A stretch of 64,000 bases of DNA from Pseudofrankia coriaricola (GTDB taxonomy: Bacteria > Actinomycetota > Actinomycetes > Frankiales > Frankiaceae): NCBI RefSeq assembly GCF_001854805.1, contig NZ_MBLO01000239.1, positions 97,523 through 161,522 of the forward strand. Reading direction: 5' to 3'. The first letter of the stretch is position 1. Each line of letters opens with the position of its first letter. Of the stretch, positions 18,396-27,405 are shown one piece after another. Below the pieces are notes generated by a model. The model did no database searches, was not told the DNA's origin, and saw only the letters and a program-made list of their open reading frames with translations. The position numbers and the translations under genes are program-made.

Positions 18396-19391
18396 TCAGG
18401 CTGTCGGTGTGGTCAACAGGACCTTGCCGACGTGGCCGAGGGATTCGACGACGCGGTGAGCCTCGGCGGCGTCGGGCAAGGGAAGCACCCGGTCGATGAC
18501 CGGGCGGACCGAACCCGCCGCGAACGCCGGCCACACCTCGGCGCGTACCCCGGCCACGATCGTCGCCTTCTGCTCCGCCGGCCGGTGTCGCAACGACATC
18601 GCATGGACGGCGCCCCGCTTGACCAGCAGGGCCGACAGGTTCAGCTCGGCCTTGATCCCGCCCTGCAGACCGATCACCACCAGCCGGCCGTCGGGCGCGA
18701 GCACGTCGACGTTGCGGGCGAGGTACTTCGCGCCCATGTTGTCGAGGATGACGTCGGCACCGCGCCCACCGGTGGCGTCCTTCACCCGGGCGACGAAGTC
18801 GTCGTCCCGGTAGGAGATCGCGACGTCGGCGCCGAGCTCGCGGCAGCGCGCGAGCTTGTCCGGCGTACCGGCGGTGGTCGCGATGAACGCCTTTGGCCGC
18901 AGAGCCCGCACCGCCTGGATGGCGAACGTGCCGATCCCGGAAGCGCCGCCGTGCACCAGGAACGTCTCGCCGTCGGCGAGCGCCGCCCGCTGGAACACCG
19001 TCGAGTAGACGGTCGACGTGACCTCGGGCAGCCCGCCGGCCGTGACCAGGTCCACGCCGTCGGGCACCGGCAGCACCTGCCCGGCGGGCACGACGACCCT
19101 GGTCGCATACCCCCCGCCGGCGAGCAGAGCGCACACCTCGTCGCCGACCGCCCAGCCCTCGACGCCGGGCCCGAGGGCCGCGACCCGGCCGGAGCACTCG
19201 AGACCCAGAATGTCCGACGCGCCGGGTGGCGGCGCATAGAAGCCCTGTCGTTGAATCAGGTCAGCCCGGTTGACGGCGGTGGCGACCACCTCGATGGCGA
19301 CCTCGCCCGGCCCAGGGCCGGCCGGGTCTTCCACCTCATGCCACTCGAGGACCTCGGGGCCGCCTGGGCTTTTCATCGTGACCGCATGCAC
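18396..19391 (-). CDS. PIG3-type NAD(P)H quinone oxidoreductase
   Basis: This zinc-free medium-chain dehydrogenase is of the quinone-reductase/PIG3 group and reduces quinones with NAD(P)H. The 331-residue product shows the GroES-like N-domain (NRADLIQRQGFYAPPPGASD, typical of PIG3) and the Rossmann motif VHGGASGIGTFAIQ at about residue 145. The LGADVAISYRDDDF segment also fits. The catalytic zinc cysteines of alcohol dehydrogenases are absent. GTG 19391 matches the family N-terminus (HAVTMKSPGGPEVLEW); ATG 19376 is the alternative. It lies 137 nt upstream of bpa on the same strand. Confidence 0.9.
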   Translation of the reverse strand: MHAVTMKSPGGPEVLEWHEVEDPAGPGPGEVAIEVVATAVNRADLIQRQGFYAPPPGASDILGLECSGRVAALGPGVEGWAVGDEVCALLAGGGYATRVVVPAGQVLPVPDGVDLVTAGGLPEVTSTVYSTVFQRAALADGETFLVHGGASGIGTFAIQAVRALRPKAFIATTAGTPDKLARCRELGADVAISYRDDDFVARVKDATGGRGADVILDNMGAKYLARNVDVLAPDGRLVVIGLQGGIKAELNLSALLVKRGAVHAMSLRHRPAEQKATIVAGVRAEVWPAFAAGSVRPVIDRVLPLPDAAEAHRVVESLGHVGKVLLTTPTA

Positions 19392-19537
19392 CTGGCCACC
19401 GTAGAGCCAAGGCCGCTGGGTGGGCGAGCGGCCCAACAGGATGGTCAATCGGGCCTGGGGACGGAGGCTTGCTGGGACAGGGTGTTCCCGGTGAGACTGG
19501 GTGTTTCAGCACCGATGCGACGGGTAGAGCGGATCTC

Positions 19538-19786
19538 ATGTGCGCGCAGGCGGAGACACGATTTCTCGCTCGGCCAGGCCGGCCGGACGTCCCGTGGGTC
19601 TCCCATCCGCGGACGGTCCGGCCGCGGCCGGACGCTCCGCCGCCGCCGTTGGACCCCGACATGCCCATCCCGGACGATCCCGGTCCACTGCTGCCCGACG
19701 ACCCGGATGACCTGCCGCCCGCCCCGCACGAGCCGTCCCCATACACGGAGCCCGCGCCAGGGACCCCCGAGCCTGAACCGGTATAG
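19538..19786 (+). CDS. small proline-rich acidic protein
   Basis: This putative 82-residue protein has a short N-terminus (MCAQAETRFLARPGRPDVPW) and a Pro/Asp-rich remainder (PLDPDMPIPDDPGPLLPDDP). It must be unstructured and has no recognisable domain. Codon use is compatible with translation, but composition alone could produce an open frame here. It is divergent to the quinone oxidoreductase gene. The start at 19538 is tentative. Confidence 0.4.
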   Translation: MCAQAETRFLARPGRPDVPWVSHPRTVRPRPDAPPPPLDPDMPIPDDPGPLLPDDPDDLPPAPHEPSPYTEPAPGTPEPEPV

Positions 19787-19972
19787 GGACGTTTCTCACG
19801 TCCGGATCGAGGCGCACCTCGGCCTCGTGACTCGTCAGCGTGGCGCAACCGCGTCCAGTGACAGCGTCTCGGCGCACCGCCGACGCGACCACCACCTCGA
19901 GTCCGTGCCACATCAGCCCCGGCCGTACAGGCCACCCCGAAGCCAGGCCAGGAGGGCGCCCTAGCGCCCGAC

Positions 19973-20021
19973 AGGCGGATCGGCGAGCGGTCGCGCCAGC
20001 GACCTCCGAGCCGATCCGCCT
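19973..20021. terminator. long inverted repeat at the end of the ABC exporter gene
   Basis: A perfect 12-bp outer stem (AGGCGGATCGGC / GCCGATCCGCCT) encloses a second 6-bp hairpin (GGTCGC / GCGACC). The outer arm reaches the last base of the exporter stop codon. It can serve transcripts from both directions. Confidence 0.65.
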
Positions 20022-22096
20022 TATGCGGACGCCGGTCGGTAGAGGCGCGCGTAGGCACCGTCGTCGGCGAGCAGGGCGTCATGGGTGCCGTCCTCGACGA
20101 CCTGGCCGTGGTCGAGGACGTAGATCCGGTCGGCGTCGCGCACCGTGGAGAGCCGGTGCGCGATGACCAGGGTGGTGCGACCGACCGACAGCGCCTCGAG
20201 GGCCTCGCGCACCGCCAGCTCGGAGACGCTGTCGAGCGCGGACGTCGCCTCGTCGAGGACCAGGACTTCCGGGGACTGAAGCAGCACCCTGGCGATTGCC
20301 AGCCGCTGGCGCTCGCCGCCGGAAAGCCGGTAGCCGCGCGCGCCCACCCTGGTGGCGAGTCCGTCGGGCAGCCGCTCGAGCAGCGTGCCGAGACAGGCTG
20401 CCTCCAACGCGGCGCGCAGTTCGTCGTCGGTCGCGTCCAGCCGGCCATAACGCAGGTTCGCGGCGATCGTTTCGTGGAACAGGTGCGGGTCCTGCGGAAC
20501 AACGCCGACGACGCGGTGCAGCTCGGTGGGAGCCAGATCGGCCAGCGGCACGCCGCCCAGGCGCACCGTGCCGCGTTGGGGCCGGTACAGGCCGGCGACC
20601 AGGTAGGTGATCGTCGTCTTCCCGGCGCCGCTGGCGCCGACGACGGCCGCCGTCGTGCCAGGGGCCACCCGCAGGCTGACCCCCCGCAGGCTCCACTCCG
20701 GCTCACCGGCCCCAGCGCCGGTGCCGGTGCCGGTGCCGGTGCCGGCTTCCGCCGCGGGGCCAGGCGAGGTCCCGCGGCCGCGGGAGTCGGCGAGGTCGTA
20801 GGAGAACCAGGCGTCGTCCAGCGCGAGCTCGACGCCGCCGCCGAGGGCGAGCGCGACACCGCCGGACGGACGCGCGCCAGGCACGGCGGCCGGGGCCGGC
20901 GACAGCGGCCGGGAGGTCCGGGCCGTCGCGGGCCGTCGCGGGCCGCTGCCCGACGGAAGGTCGGTGGGGGTGTCCAGCAGGACGAAGATCCGGGTGAATG
21001 AGGCGCCGGCGCTGGCGAGCTCGGAACGCAGGCTGACGGCGGTCGACAGCGGCCCGAACGAGACCAGCAGGGCGCCGCCGAGCGCCGCGACCGTGCCGAG
21101 CGACGTCTGGCCGCTGGAGACGAGCGCCGCCCCGAGCGTGACGACCACCATCATCGTGGCGACCAGCCCGAGGTTCACGAGGAGGCGGACGCGCGAGGTC
21201 AGCCGCGCCTCCTCCTCGGAGGCCGCGAGCACCTCCTCGGCCGCGGCGCCGAAGCGCTCCTCCTCGTAGCCAGCCCGGTCGAAGAGCCGGACGTGCAGCG
21301 CCCCGGAGACCGACGCCGTGTCGGCGGCCCGGGCCATCAGCGTGCCGTCGAGGTCGCGCCGGCGGGCGGACAGCGCGCCGAGCCGGCGCCGGCCACCCCG
21401 AATGATCAGGAGGGTGGCCGGGGCGAACACCATCACCGCGAGGCTCAGCCGCCAGTCCAGCGTGAAGATGACCACAAGGCCGACGACGATGTCCGCGGCT
21501 CGGCAGACCACCGCCTGGGTGGTGGCCGAGACGGCGTTCTGCGCGTCCACGACGTCGGTGGACAGCACGGTCATCACCTCGCCCTGCTGGGCGCGGGGGA
21601 AGAACGAGAATGGCAGTCGCTGCAGGTGGGAGTTCACCGCCTGCCTGATCCGCACCGTCAGCAGCCCGCCGAGCCGCGCGATCAGTTTCATCCGCGCCGC
21701 GAGCACCGCCGACTCGAACACCAACAGACCGCAGAGCATCAATACCGGCGGAACCAGGTCGCCGACCTTCCCGGTGGGCAGCGCGTCGTCGACGAGCCGC
21801 CGCACGATGAACGGCCCGGCAGCCACGGCCAGCGAGCCGGTCACCGAGAGAAGAAGCAGCACGGCGATCACCCGGCCCTGGTCGGCGAAGAACTGCTCGG
21901 CGCGGACGGCCGCCGGCGCCCCGGTGAGCCGCGCGACCGCCCGGGCGTGCCACCGGGTGACGGCACTCGACAGCCGCCGACCCAGCCCACTCAGCGGCCC
22001 CGAAGTCCCCGAATCCGAGGAATTGCCGGCTGGCGGGACGATCGGCGGCGCGGCCCGGCCCAAGGCTGGACGATCGAAAGTCACCGGCCTGCTCAC
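20021..22096 (-). CDS. ABC transporter, fused permease and ATPase
   Basis: This is a type IV exporter half-transporter of 691 residues that forms dimers in the cytoplasmic membrane. Six membrane segments occupy about 75-370. An unusual linker of about 110 residues, rich in Pro/Ala and containing a Gly-Thr repeat, separates them from the ATPase domain (about 480-690). Walker A is GASGAGKTT, the signature is LSGGERQ, and Walker B is VLVLDEATSALD. The Gly-Thr run is encoded by a hexanucleotide repeat near 20717-20742. GTG 22096 is preceded by GGGAGGG, so the frame upstream is ignored. The substrate is unknown. Confidence 0.92.
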   Translation of the reverse strand: MSRPVTFDRPALGRAAPPIVPPAGNSSDSGTSGPLSGLGRRLSSAVTRWHARAVARLTGAPAAVRAEQFFADQGRVIAVLLLLSVTGSLAVAAGPFIVRRLVDDALPTGKVGDLVPPVLMLCGLLVFESAVLAARMKLIARLGGLLTVRIRQAVNSHLQRLPFSFFPRAQQGEVMTVLSTDVVDAQNAVSATTQAVVCRAADIVVGLVVIFTLDWRLSLAVMVFAPATLLIIRGGRRRLGALSARRRDLDGTLMARAADTASVSGALHVRLFDRAGYEEERFGAAAEEVLAASEEEARLTSRVRLLVNLGLVATMMVVVTLGAALVSSGQTSLGTVAALGGALLVSFGPLSTAVSLRSELASAGASFTRIFVLLDTPTDLPSGSGPRRPATARTSRPLSPAPAAVPGARPSGGVALALGGGVELALDDAWFSYDLADSRGRGTSPGPAAEAGTGTGTGTGAGAGEPEWSLRGVSLRVAPGTTAAVVGASGAGKTTITYLVAGLYRPQRGTVRLGGVPLADLAPTELHRVVGVVPQDPHLFHETIAANLRYGRLDATDDELRAALEAACLGTLLERLPDGLATRVGARGYRLSGGERQRLAIARVLLQSPEVLVLDEATSALDSVSELAVREALEALSVGRTTLVIAHRLSTVRDADRIYVLDHGQVVEDGTHDALLADDGAYARLYRPASA

Positions 22097-22434
22097 ACAA
22101 CCCTCCCGCAACTGGCGATTGCCACCCCGGCTCAGGGTATTGCCGGCCGACCCGGGCGACCCGCACGGGCCAGGCCACGACGGGGCCACTCCGGGCGATG
22201 ACCGAACCATGCCCGGCACCGCGATGATCATATGATCGGCCTGACCGTCGCACAGCGCCGGCGCCACGGCGTCTGCAGATCGCGGCGGTCATGTAAAGCT
22301 CCAGCAGCCCAGATTTTCACCGATATCTGATGAATTTCCGGGTCTATGACCGATAGGCGGCTCTGCCGGACTTCTGCGCGATGACCCGGACGGGGTAACG
22401 TGCGGCCAGCCCGACAAGCCGTGGGGAGCGTGCC
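22097..22434. other. divergent intergenic region
   Basis: No gene is visible in 338 bp between the divergent exporter and sigma-factor genes. The relatively AT-rich part at 22310-22350 is the likeliest promoter location for the sigma operon. I could not assign boxes with confidence. Confidence 0.4.
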
Positions 22435-23454
22435 GTGTACCTCGACAGCGTGAACCTCGACCACATTGGCCGCTCGCGCTATCGGTCGCCGTCGTCGGCG
22501 CCGGTCGCCGCGCAGCCGTACCGGACAAGGCAAACAGCGGGCCCGACAATCCTCTCGCCAATGCGGGCGGTTCCGGCGGTGCCAACGACGGGCACACCGC
22601 CGCCTGACGCCTTCCCGCCACCATCCCCGCCACCATCGGTCTCCACGCCCCCGCCCGTGAGTCTCGACGGCACCGGGAGCGTTCACGACACCGAGGATTC
22701 TCGCGACGCCGAGGACCCTCAGGACGCCGATGATCCCCAGATCTCCAGCGATCCCCAGGTCCCCCAGCACCTCCGGACCTCCGAGCACCAGCGGACGGCC
22801 CAGGCCGCCTTCGAGGCCTTCTTCGAGGGCCATCACCGGGAGCTCGCCCGGCTCGCGTTCCTGCTCACGGGCAACAAGGAGGACGCCGAGGACATCACCG
22901 CCGACGCGCTGACCTCCGCCTGGATGCACTGGGACCGCGTCCAGGCCGCGGAGAACTCGCTGGCCTACGTCCGGCGCAGCGTCGCGAACCTCGCCGCCAG
23001 CCAGGTCCGCCGCCACATCCGGCAGCGCAACCTGCTCGCCAAGGTGGGCAGGCAGCCGGAGAACCCGGCCACGCGCGAGCCGGACGTGCCGCAGGCGCTG
23101 CTCCTGCAGTGGGCACTCGACCAGCTGCCGCACCGCAAGCGCCAGTGCGTCGTCCTGCGCTACGGGCTCGACCTGTCCGAGGCGGAGACGGCCGACTGGC
23201 TGGGAGTCTCGGTCGGCACGGTGAAGAGCCAGACCTCCAAGGCCGTGAGCGAGCTGGAGCGGCTGCTGACCGCCGGCGGCTCCGGCGCGGGCGCGCCGAG
23301 CGACGGCGGTGGGCGCCACCAGCGGCACCCGTCGCGCCCGGGCGGGCGTGGATCGTCCCGCAAGGTGGCCGGCCGCGGCCGGCAGGGCCGCGCGGGCGCA
23401 CCCTCGGAGCCGACCCGCACCGCGTTCATGTGGCTGCGGGGAGGCGAGGCATGA
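22435..23454 (+). CDS. SigE-family RNA polymerase sigma factor with long N-terminal extension
   Basis: This group-4 sigma factor directs RNA polymerase to a specialised regulon. Sigma region 2 is at about 120-190 (AFEAFFEGHHRELARLAFLL, KEDAEDITADALTSAW) and region 4 at about 225-275 (LPHRKRQCVVLRYGLDLS, LGVSVGTVKSQTSKAVSEL). About 115 disordered residues precede region 2 (Pro-rich, then acidic), and a basic Gly/Arg-rich tail follows region 4. Both are unusual. GGGGAG precedes the GTG at 22435. Its stop overlaps the next gene's start (ATGA), so the two products are translationally coupled. Confidence 0.9.
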   Translation: MYLDSVNLDHIGRSRYRSPSSAPVAAQPYRTRQTAGPTILSPMRAVPAVPTTGTPPPDAFPPPSPPPSVSTPPPVSLDGTGSVHDTEDSRDAEDPQDADDPQISSDPQVPQHLRTSEHQRTAQAAFEAFFEGHHRELARLAFLLTGNKEDAEDITADALTSAWMHWDRVQAAENSLAYVRRSVANLAASQVRRHIRQRNLLAKVGRQPENPATREPDVPQALLLQWALDQLPHRKRQCVVLRYGLDLSEAETADWLGVSVGTVKSQTSKAVSELERLLTAGGSGAGAPSDGGGRHQRHPSRPGGRGSSRKVAGRGRQGRAGAPSEPTRTAFMWLRGGEA

Positions 23455-24713
23455 TCCAAGGGCCTCGGCGGCGCAGGATCGTCGTCACCCCCTCCGCCGG
23501 CGCCGGCTCGTCCGCGAACCATGGCGAGACCGCTGGGCCTGGTGGCCCCGACGGCCCCAACGGTTCTTCCGACCAGTGGGTGCGCGACCTGAAGGCGTCG
23601 CTGCACGAGGGCGATGTCAGCTCTGCCGCGATCAAGTCGAAGATGCTGACGCGGATGGGCACGCCGTCCTCGGCCGAGCGTCCCGGCGCGGCCGGTGCCT
23701 GGCCGCCGACGGCTGTTCCCGGACGGCGTCATGCGCGGCGGCGTGCCGCCGCGCCGGCCACCGCGCGTCGAGCCGGAGGGAGCGCGTCGACGCGGCCCGG
23801 CCAGTCCAGGCGCCGCCGGCCGCGGCTGGTGTCGGTCGGCGCGCTGGCGGCGGTGGCGAGCGTGATCGGCGCTACCGCCGTCATCGCGACCGTCGCTCAC
23901 GATAATCAGCCGATCACGGTGAACGCGCCGACGGGCATGCCCGCGGAACTGATGGGAACGACGCCCTCCCCGGCCACACCCACCCCGGTGCCCACGTCCG
24001 CCGCGTCAGTCGAGTCGGCCCCGGCCACGCCACCGTCCGTAACTGACGAGCCACCGGACACCGCTCCCGTCACGGCCCCGGCCAGTTCCAGGCCCAGCAA
24101 TGGCGGCAGCCTGGACAGAGGAGACAACGGCTCGGAAAGGCCGGCCGGACAGAGCGGGCAGGTCAGCCAGAAGTATGCGGCGCGCGGCGCGGACGCGGAC
24201 ACGCTCCCCCGAGAGGCCCAGCTGGTCCTGCCCGGCAGGGGCGTCGCCGACTGGGTGGTCTTCGGGCCCGGCGACGGCGGCGTCACCAGCCGCGCCGCCA
24301 TCTCCTTCCCGCTGATCGACGCCAGGCGCCTCGCCGGCGTCGGCTATGCGAGGGACGGCTACGACACCCGCGTGTCCTGGTCGGGGGGAACCCCACCGCG
24401 CAGCCACGGCACCCGGGTCGACGACCGGTTGAGCATTCCCAATGGCCGCTCGGCGGCGCTGACCGTCTACCGAGGCCCCTACACCGGCACGCTTCTCGTC
24501 TACCTCGGTGGATCCACGCGCCTCAGCGTGCGAGTAAGCGCCGCCGGAATGCTGAACAGCGACTACACGCTGAGGCTGTCTGGTTCCAATCCTTTCGGGG
24601 TCATCACCATCGACCTCGGTGACCTGCCGGACTGGACACCGGCCACGGTGACGGTGACCGGCACCAGCGGCGACAGGTCGTCACTCTCCCTGGCCGCCGC
24701 CGTCCTGCGCTGA
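23451..24713 (+). CDS. membrane-anchored protein coupled to the sigma factor
   Basis: This 420-residue protein is not recognised as a family. The N-terminal cytosolic part (about 1-125) includes SSDQWVRDLKASLHEGDVSS and Arg-rich stretches. A single membrane segment at about 126-147 (LVSVGALAAVASVIGATAV) follows. A Pro/Thr-rich extracytoplasmic linker leads to a strand-rich C-terminal domain (about 230-420). Overlap of start and sigma stop (ATGA at 23451) argues that this is the sigma factor's membrane partner, an anti-sigma-like or sensor protein. No zinc-binding anti-sigma motif (HxxxCxxC) is present, so its type would be new or divergent. Confidence 0.8.
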   Translation: MIQGPRRRRIVVTPSAGAGSSANHGETAGPGGPDGPNGSSDQWVRDLKASLHEGDVSSAAIKSKMLTRMGTPSSAERPGAAGAWPPTAVPGRRHARRRAAAPATARRAGGSASTRPGQSRRRRPRLVSVGALAAVASVIGATAVIATVAHDNQPITVNAPTGMPAELMGTTPSPATPTPVPTSAASVESAPATPPSVTDEPPDTAPVTAPASSRPSNGGSLDRGDNGSERPAGQSGQVSQKYAARGADADTLPREAQLVLPGRGVADWVVFGPGDGGVTSRAAISFPLIDARRLAGVGYARDGYDTRVSWSGGTPPRSHGTRVDDRLSIPNGRSAALTVYRGPYTGTLLVYLGGSTRLSVRVSAAGMLNSDYTLRLSGSNPFGVITIDLGDLPDWTPATVTVTGTSGDRSSLSLAAAVLR

Positions 24714-25370
24714 GATCCCGCGCCGACGTCGTCCGCTGTGGCGGCCGTCGGCGCGGTCCGCTGTCGACGTGCGGACGGGCTGCCCCCTCATCCCCGGCGA
24801 GCTGCTCCTGGACGGGGATGAGCGCGGGGCTGGCGAGTGCCTGGCGACGCCGCGAAATCGAGGGCGCGACGCCCCGGCGAAGAGAGGGCAGTGACCAGCG
24901 AATATAGTGAGCCACCCTGGGTGGGGCGACACGGAGCCGCGAGCCTCTGCGTGCCGCCCCCTCCCCGGGGGCACCTCTGCCGCCCGGGCGGGATTGGGGG
25001 GCCGGGCGGCAGAGGTGGGGGACGGAACGCCCGTCCTGCCAAACGGGCGTTCCGATCGCCGCTGAACGACGATTGCTGGCTTAGGTGGCCCGCCCGCCCG
25101 GCTGGGGGGGGTAAGCGGGGGAACAGACGGGCCAGAACACCGGGCCGGACCTCCTGGCGCGAACTCCGAATCGGCATTCACAGCTAGGTCGCCCGAGGCG
25201 GCCGCAAGGTTGCCGTCATCTTCAAGATTTTTTGGACCTGGCATCCGCACCACCCCGCGGAGCCGATCTGAGGGTCCGGATCACGCAAGCGACCTTCCCG
25301 CCAGCGCCGTCGCCTCGACGTGACGGACTGCCGGTCACCCCTGGGAAGGCATGGGGGTAGCGTCGGACGT
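24714..25370. other. gene-free region with two adjacent strong hairpins
   Basis: No gene is visible over about 650 bp. Two perfect inverted repeats stand 5 nt apart. The first, at 24972-25017, has a 16-bp stem beginning CACCTCTGCC and a 14-nt loop. The second, at 25023-25054, has a 12-bp stem beginning CGGAACGCCC and an 8-nt loop. They may terminate the sigma operon or form a structured leader or small RNA. Confidence 0.6.
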
Positions 25371-25766
25371 GTGCGCAGGGTGCTGTTCTCACCGGGGTGG
25401 CTGCTACGCCACGCGCTGGCGCTGAGCCTGGTCGTCTTCTTCGTGTACATGGGTCGCTGGCAGTGGACGAAGGGCGAGTCCAGCCACGGCACCCTGCAGA
25501 ACCTCTTCTACGGCATCGAGTGGTGGATCTTCACCGCGTTCGTGCTGTACCTGTGGGGCAAGATGATCATCGAGGAGATCCGGCCGACCGCGCCCAAGCT
25601 GGCGGACGGTGACAGCGAGGCGGCGGCTGAGGTCGCCGAGCAGCCAACGAGCGTCGTTCTCGCTTCCTTGGCGGCTTCACCCCCCGACGATGAAGATCCC
25701 GATGACGCGGAGCTTGCGGAATACAACCGCTACCTCGCCGCCCTCCGTGAGCGAGACCGGGTCTGA
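25371..25766 (+). CDS. small membrane protein, SURF1-like N-terminus
   Basis: This 131-residue protein has two membrane segments, about 8-25 (HALALSLVVFFVYMGRWQW) and about 47-65 (WWIFTAFVLYLWGKMIIEEI), and an acidic cytosolic tail. The RWQWTKG turn after the first helix resembles the start of SURF1-like proteins, but the rest of that fold is missing. In actinobacteria such genes commonly precede a DUF3817 gene, as here (86 nt). GTG 25371 is chosen from the family-like N-terminus; the ribosome site is weak. Confidence 0.8.
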   Translation: MRRVLFSPGWLLRHALALSLVVFFVYMGRWQWTKGESSHGTLQNLFYGIEWWIFTAFVLYLWGKMIIEEIRPTAPKLADGDSEAAAEVAEQPTSVVLASLAASPPDDEDPDDAELAEYNRYLAALRERDRV

Positions 25767-25851
25767 AGGCGCCACGCGCCACGCGCCACGCCTTCCAGCC
25801 CCGCCCGTTGCCCGTCCCGACGGCCACGACGACGACGCCTGGAGACCACCG

Positions 25852-26283
25852 ATGACCCCACCCAGCCAGGACCAGGCCACCGTCGCCGCCGCGGCCCCCT
25901 CTCCCGGCCCGGCCTCCGCGGCGGCGGCCAGGCCCATGGCCACGCCCGCCGCCATCGCGAAGGCACTTACGCGCTACCGGACGCTCGCCTACATCGTCGG
26001 TGTGGTGCTCGTCACGCTGGTGCTCGTCGCGGTGCCTCTGAAGTACGCCGCGGACACGCCGCAGCTCGTCCAGACGATCGGCCCCATCCACGGTGTGCTG
26101 TACATCGTCTACCTGCTGGTGACCTTCGACCTGGCCACGAAGACGCGCCTGCCGTTCCGGCGCGCCGTCCTGGTGATGCTCGCCGGCACGATCCCGTTCG
26201 TCTCGTTCATCGCCGAGCGCTCGGTGACCCGTGAGGTGCGTGCCCGTCTGGCGGCGAGCACGGGCGCCGACGCTCAGGGCTGA
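25852..26283 (+). CDS. DUF3817 integral membrane protein
   Basis: This 143-residue protein has an Ala/Pro-rich N-terminus and three membrane segments (about 45-65, 78-95 and 105-122). It contains the DUF3817 signatures IGPIHGVLYIVYLL and GTIPFVSFIAE. The function is unknown. GGAG stands 8 nt before the ATG at 25852. It forms a two-gene unit with the upstream membrane protein. Confidence 0.88.
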   Translation: MTPPSQDQATVAAAAPSPGPASAAAARPMATPAAIAKALTRYRTLAYIVGVVLVTLVLVAVPLKYAADTPQLVQTIGPIHGVLYIVYLLVTFDLATKTRLPFRRAVLVMLAGTIPFVSFIAERSVTREVRARLAASTGADAQG

Positions 26284-26364
26284 TCTCGGTCCGCGCCCAC
26301 GCCCCGGCCTCCGTCCGTTGGCCGCGCGGGCAGTCGTGATCCGGAGAGTGGCCCGGTCACCGGA

Positions 26365-27405
26365 TCAGTCGCGCCGGGCGATGCCGGGCTCAGGCTCGGG
26401 CTCGGATGGCCGCGGGACGAGCCGCAGGCCGGCGCCTCCCGGCCCACGCCGGGCGGCGGCGACCGATATCGAGAAGAGATCACCTGGGGCGAGCTGACGC
26501 GCCCGTCCCGACCTGCGTGGCCGCGCGGAGCCTCCGAGCTCCCGGCCGGCGGCGCTGGGCACGCCGCCGCCCCCTGGCCACGGCCGGGCGAGGGCGCCGC
26601 CGCCCGACGGGCCGGGAATGAGGCCGAAGAGTGGGGCACGGAAGGCGGCGAGAAGCTGCGCCGGCTCGGTACCGAACGCGATGTGCCGGCCGTCCGACCA
26701 GGTCAGCAGGTCCGCGGCGAGCCGGCCGGTACGGGCGACCAGAAGACGGCGGACCGCCGAGTCCCAGACGATGACCAGTTTGTCCGGGGCGAGCCCCCGC
26801 AGGCAGCTCTCGCCGACGGAACGGTAGGCGGCGGCTACCCGACAGGCGACCGCGCAGCCGGCGTGCCCACCGTCATCCAGCTCATCACGGTCCGGCTCAT
26901 CACGGTCCGGCTCACCACCGCCCGGCCCGGCGTCCCCCGGCCTATCGCGGCCCGCACGTTTGCCGGCACCGCCGCCGGCACCGCCGCCGCCGGCACCGTT
27001 CGCATGATCGTGCCCGATTAGACCGGGCCAGGGCCGCACCCCCCGAACGGCGGCGAGAGCGCCTCGCCGAGCGGGCTCTGTGGGCCGCCTGCCGTGTTCC
27101 GCGCCGCCGCGGTCGAGGACGCCGCCCACCGGCCAGCCCGCCGGGCTCCCCGCCCCAGCGACGAGGCGCACGCGGGCGGGCCGGGCGGCCGTGACCACGA
27201 CGACCGTGAGCCCGAGGTCGTCGACGGCGATCGGTGGGATGGGGTCACCCGCCGGGCCGGCGGCGGTGACGACGCCGAACGGGCCATCCAGATGCACGCC
27301 ACGCGCGGCCGGCAGGCCCAGCGATGACGAGGCGAGCATCGAGGTGAGGGTGGAGCGGCGGACATCGTCTCCGTCCAGCCGTAGCAGACCGCAGCACAGG
27401 GTCAC
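26365..27405 (-). CDS. orphan asparagine-synthase-like glutamine amidotransferase domain
   Basis: This 346-residue protein resembles only the N-terminal Ntn-hydrolase (class II amidotransferase) part of asparagine synthetases. The clearest match is the RVAAAYRSVGESCLRGL ... LVIVWDSAVRRLLVARTGRL ... IAFGTEPAQLLAAF run. The N-terminus VTLCCGLLRLDGD recalls MCGI, but the cysteines are at positions 4 and 5 instead of 2, so autocatalytic activity is doubtful. A Gly/Asp-rich insertion (GGGGAGGG, PDRDEPDRDE) splits the domain. No ATP-pyrophosphatase half follows. The start at GTG 27405 is supported by GGAGG 8 nt upstream. Confidence 0.7.
   Translation of the reverse strand: MTLCCGLLRLDGDDVRRSTLTSMLASSSLGLPAARGVHLDGPFGVVTAAGPAGDPIPPIAVDDLGLTVVVVTAARPARVRLVAGAGSPAGWPVGGVLDRGGAEHGRRPTEPARRGALAAVRGVRPWPGLIGHDHANGAGGGGAGGGAGKRAGRDRPGDAGPGGGEPDRDEPDRDELDDGGHAGCAVACRVAAAYRSVGESCLRGLAPDKLVIVWDSAVRRLLVARTGRLAADLLTWSDGRHIAFGTEPAQLLAAFRAPLFGLIPGPSGGGALARPWPGGGGVPSAAGRELGGSARPRRSGRARQLAPGDLFSISVAAARRGPGGAGLRLVPRPSEPEPEPGIARRD

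Noticed and set aside
20717..20742. GCCGGT hexanucleotide repeat
   Set aside because: It lies inside the ABC exporter gene and encodes a Gly-Thr linker, so I did not list it as a separate regulatory repeat.
19336..20859. 507-codon minus-strand frame across the end of the ABC exporter
   Set aside because: It runs out of frame through the ATPase motifs of the real gene and has low-complexity content only.
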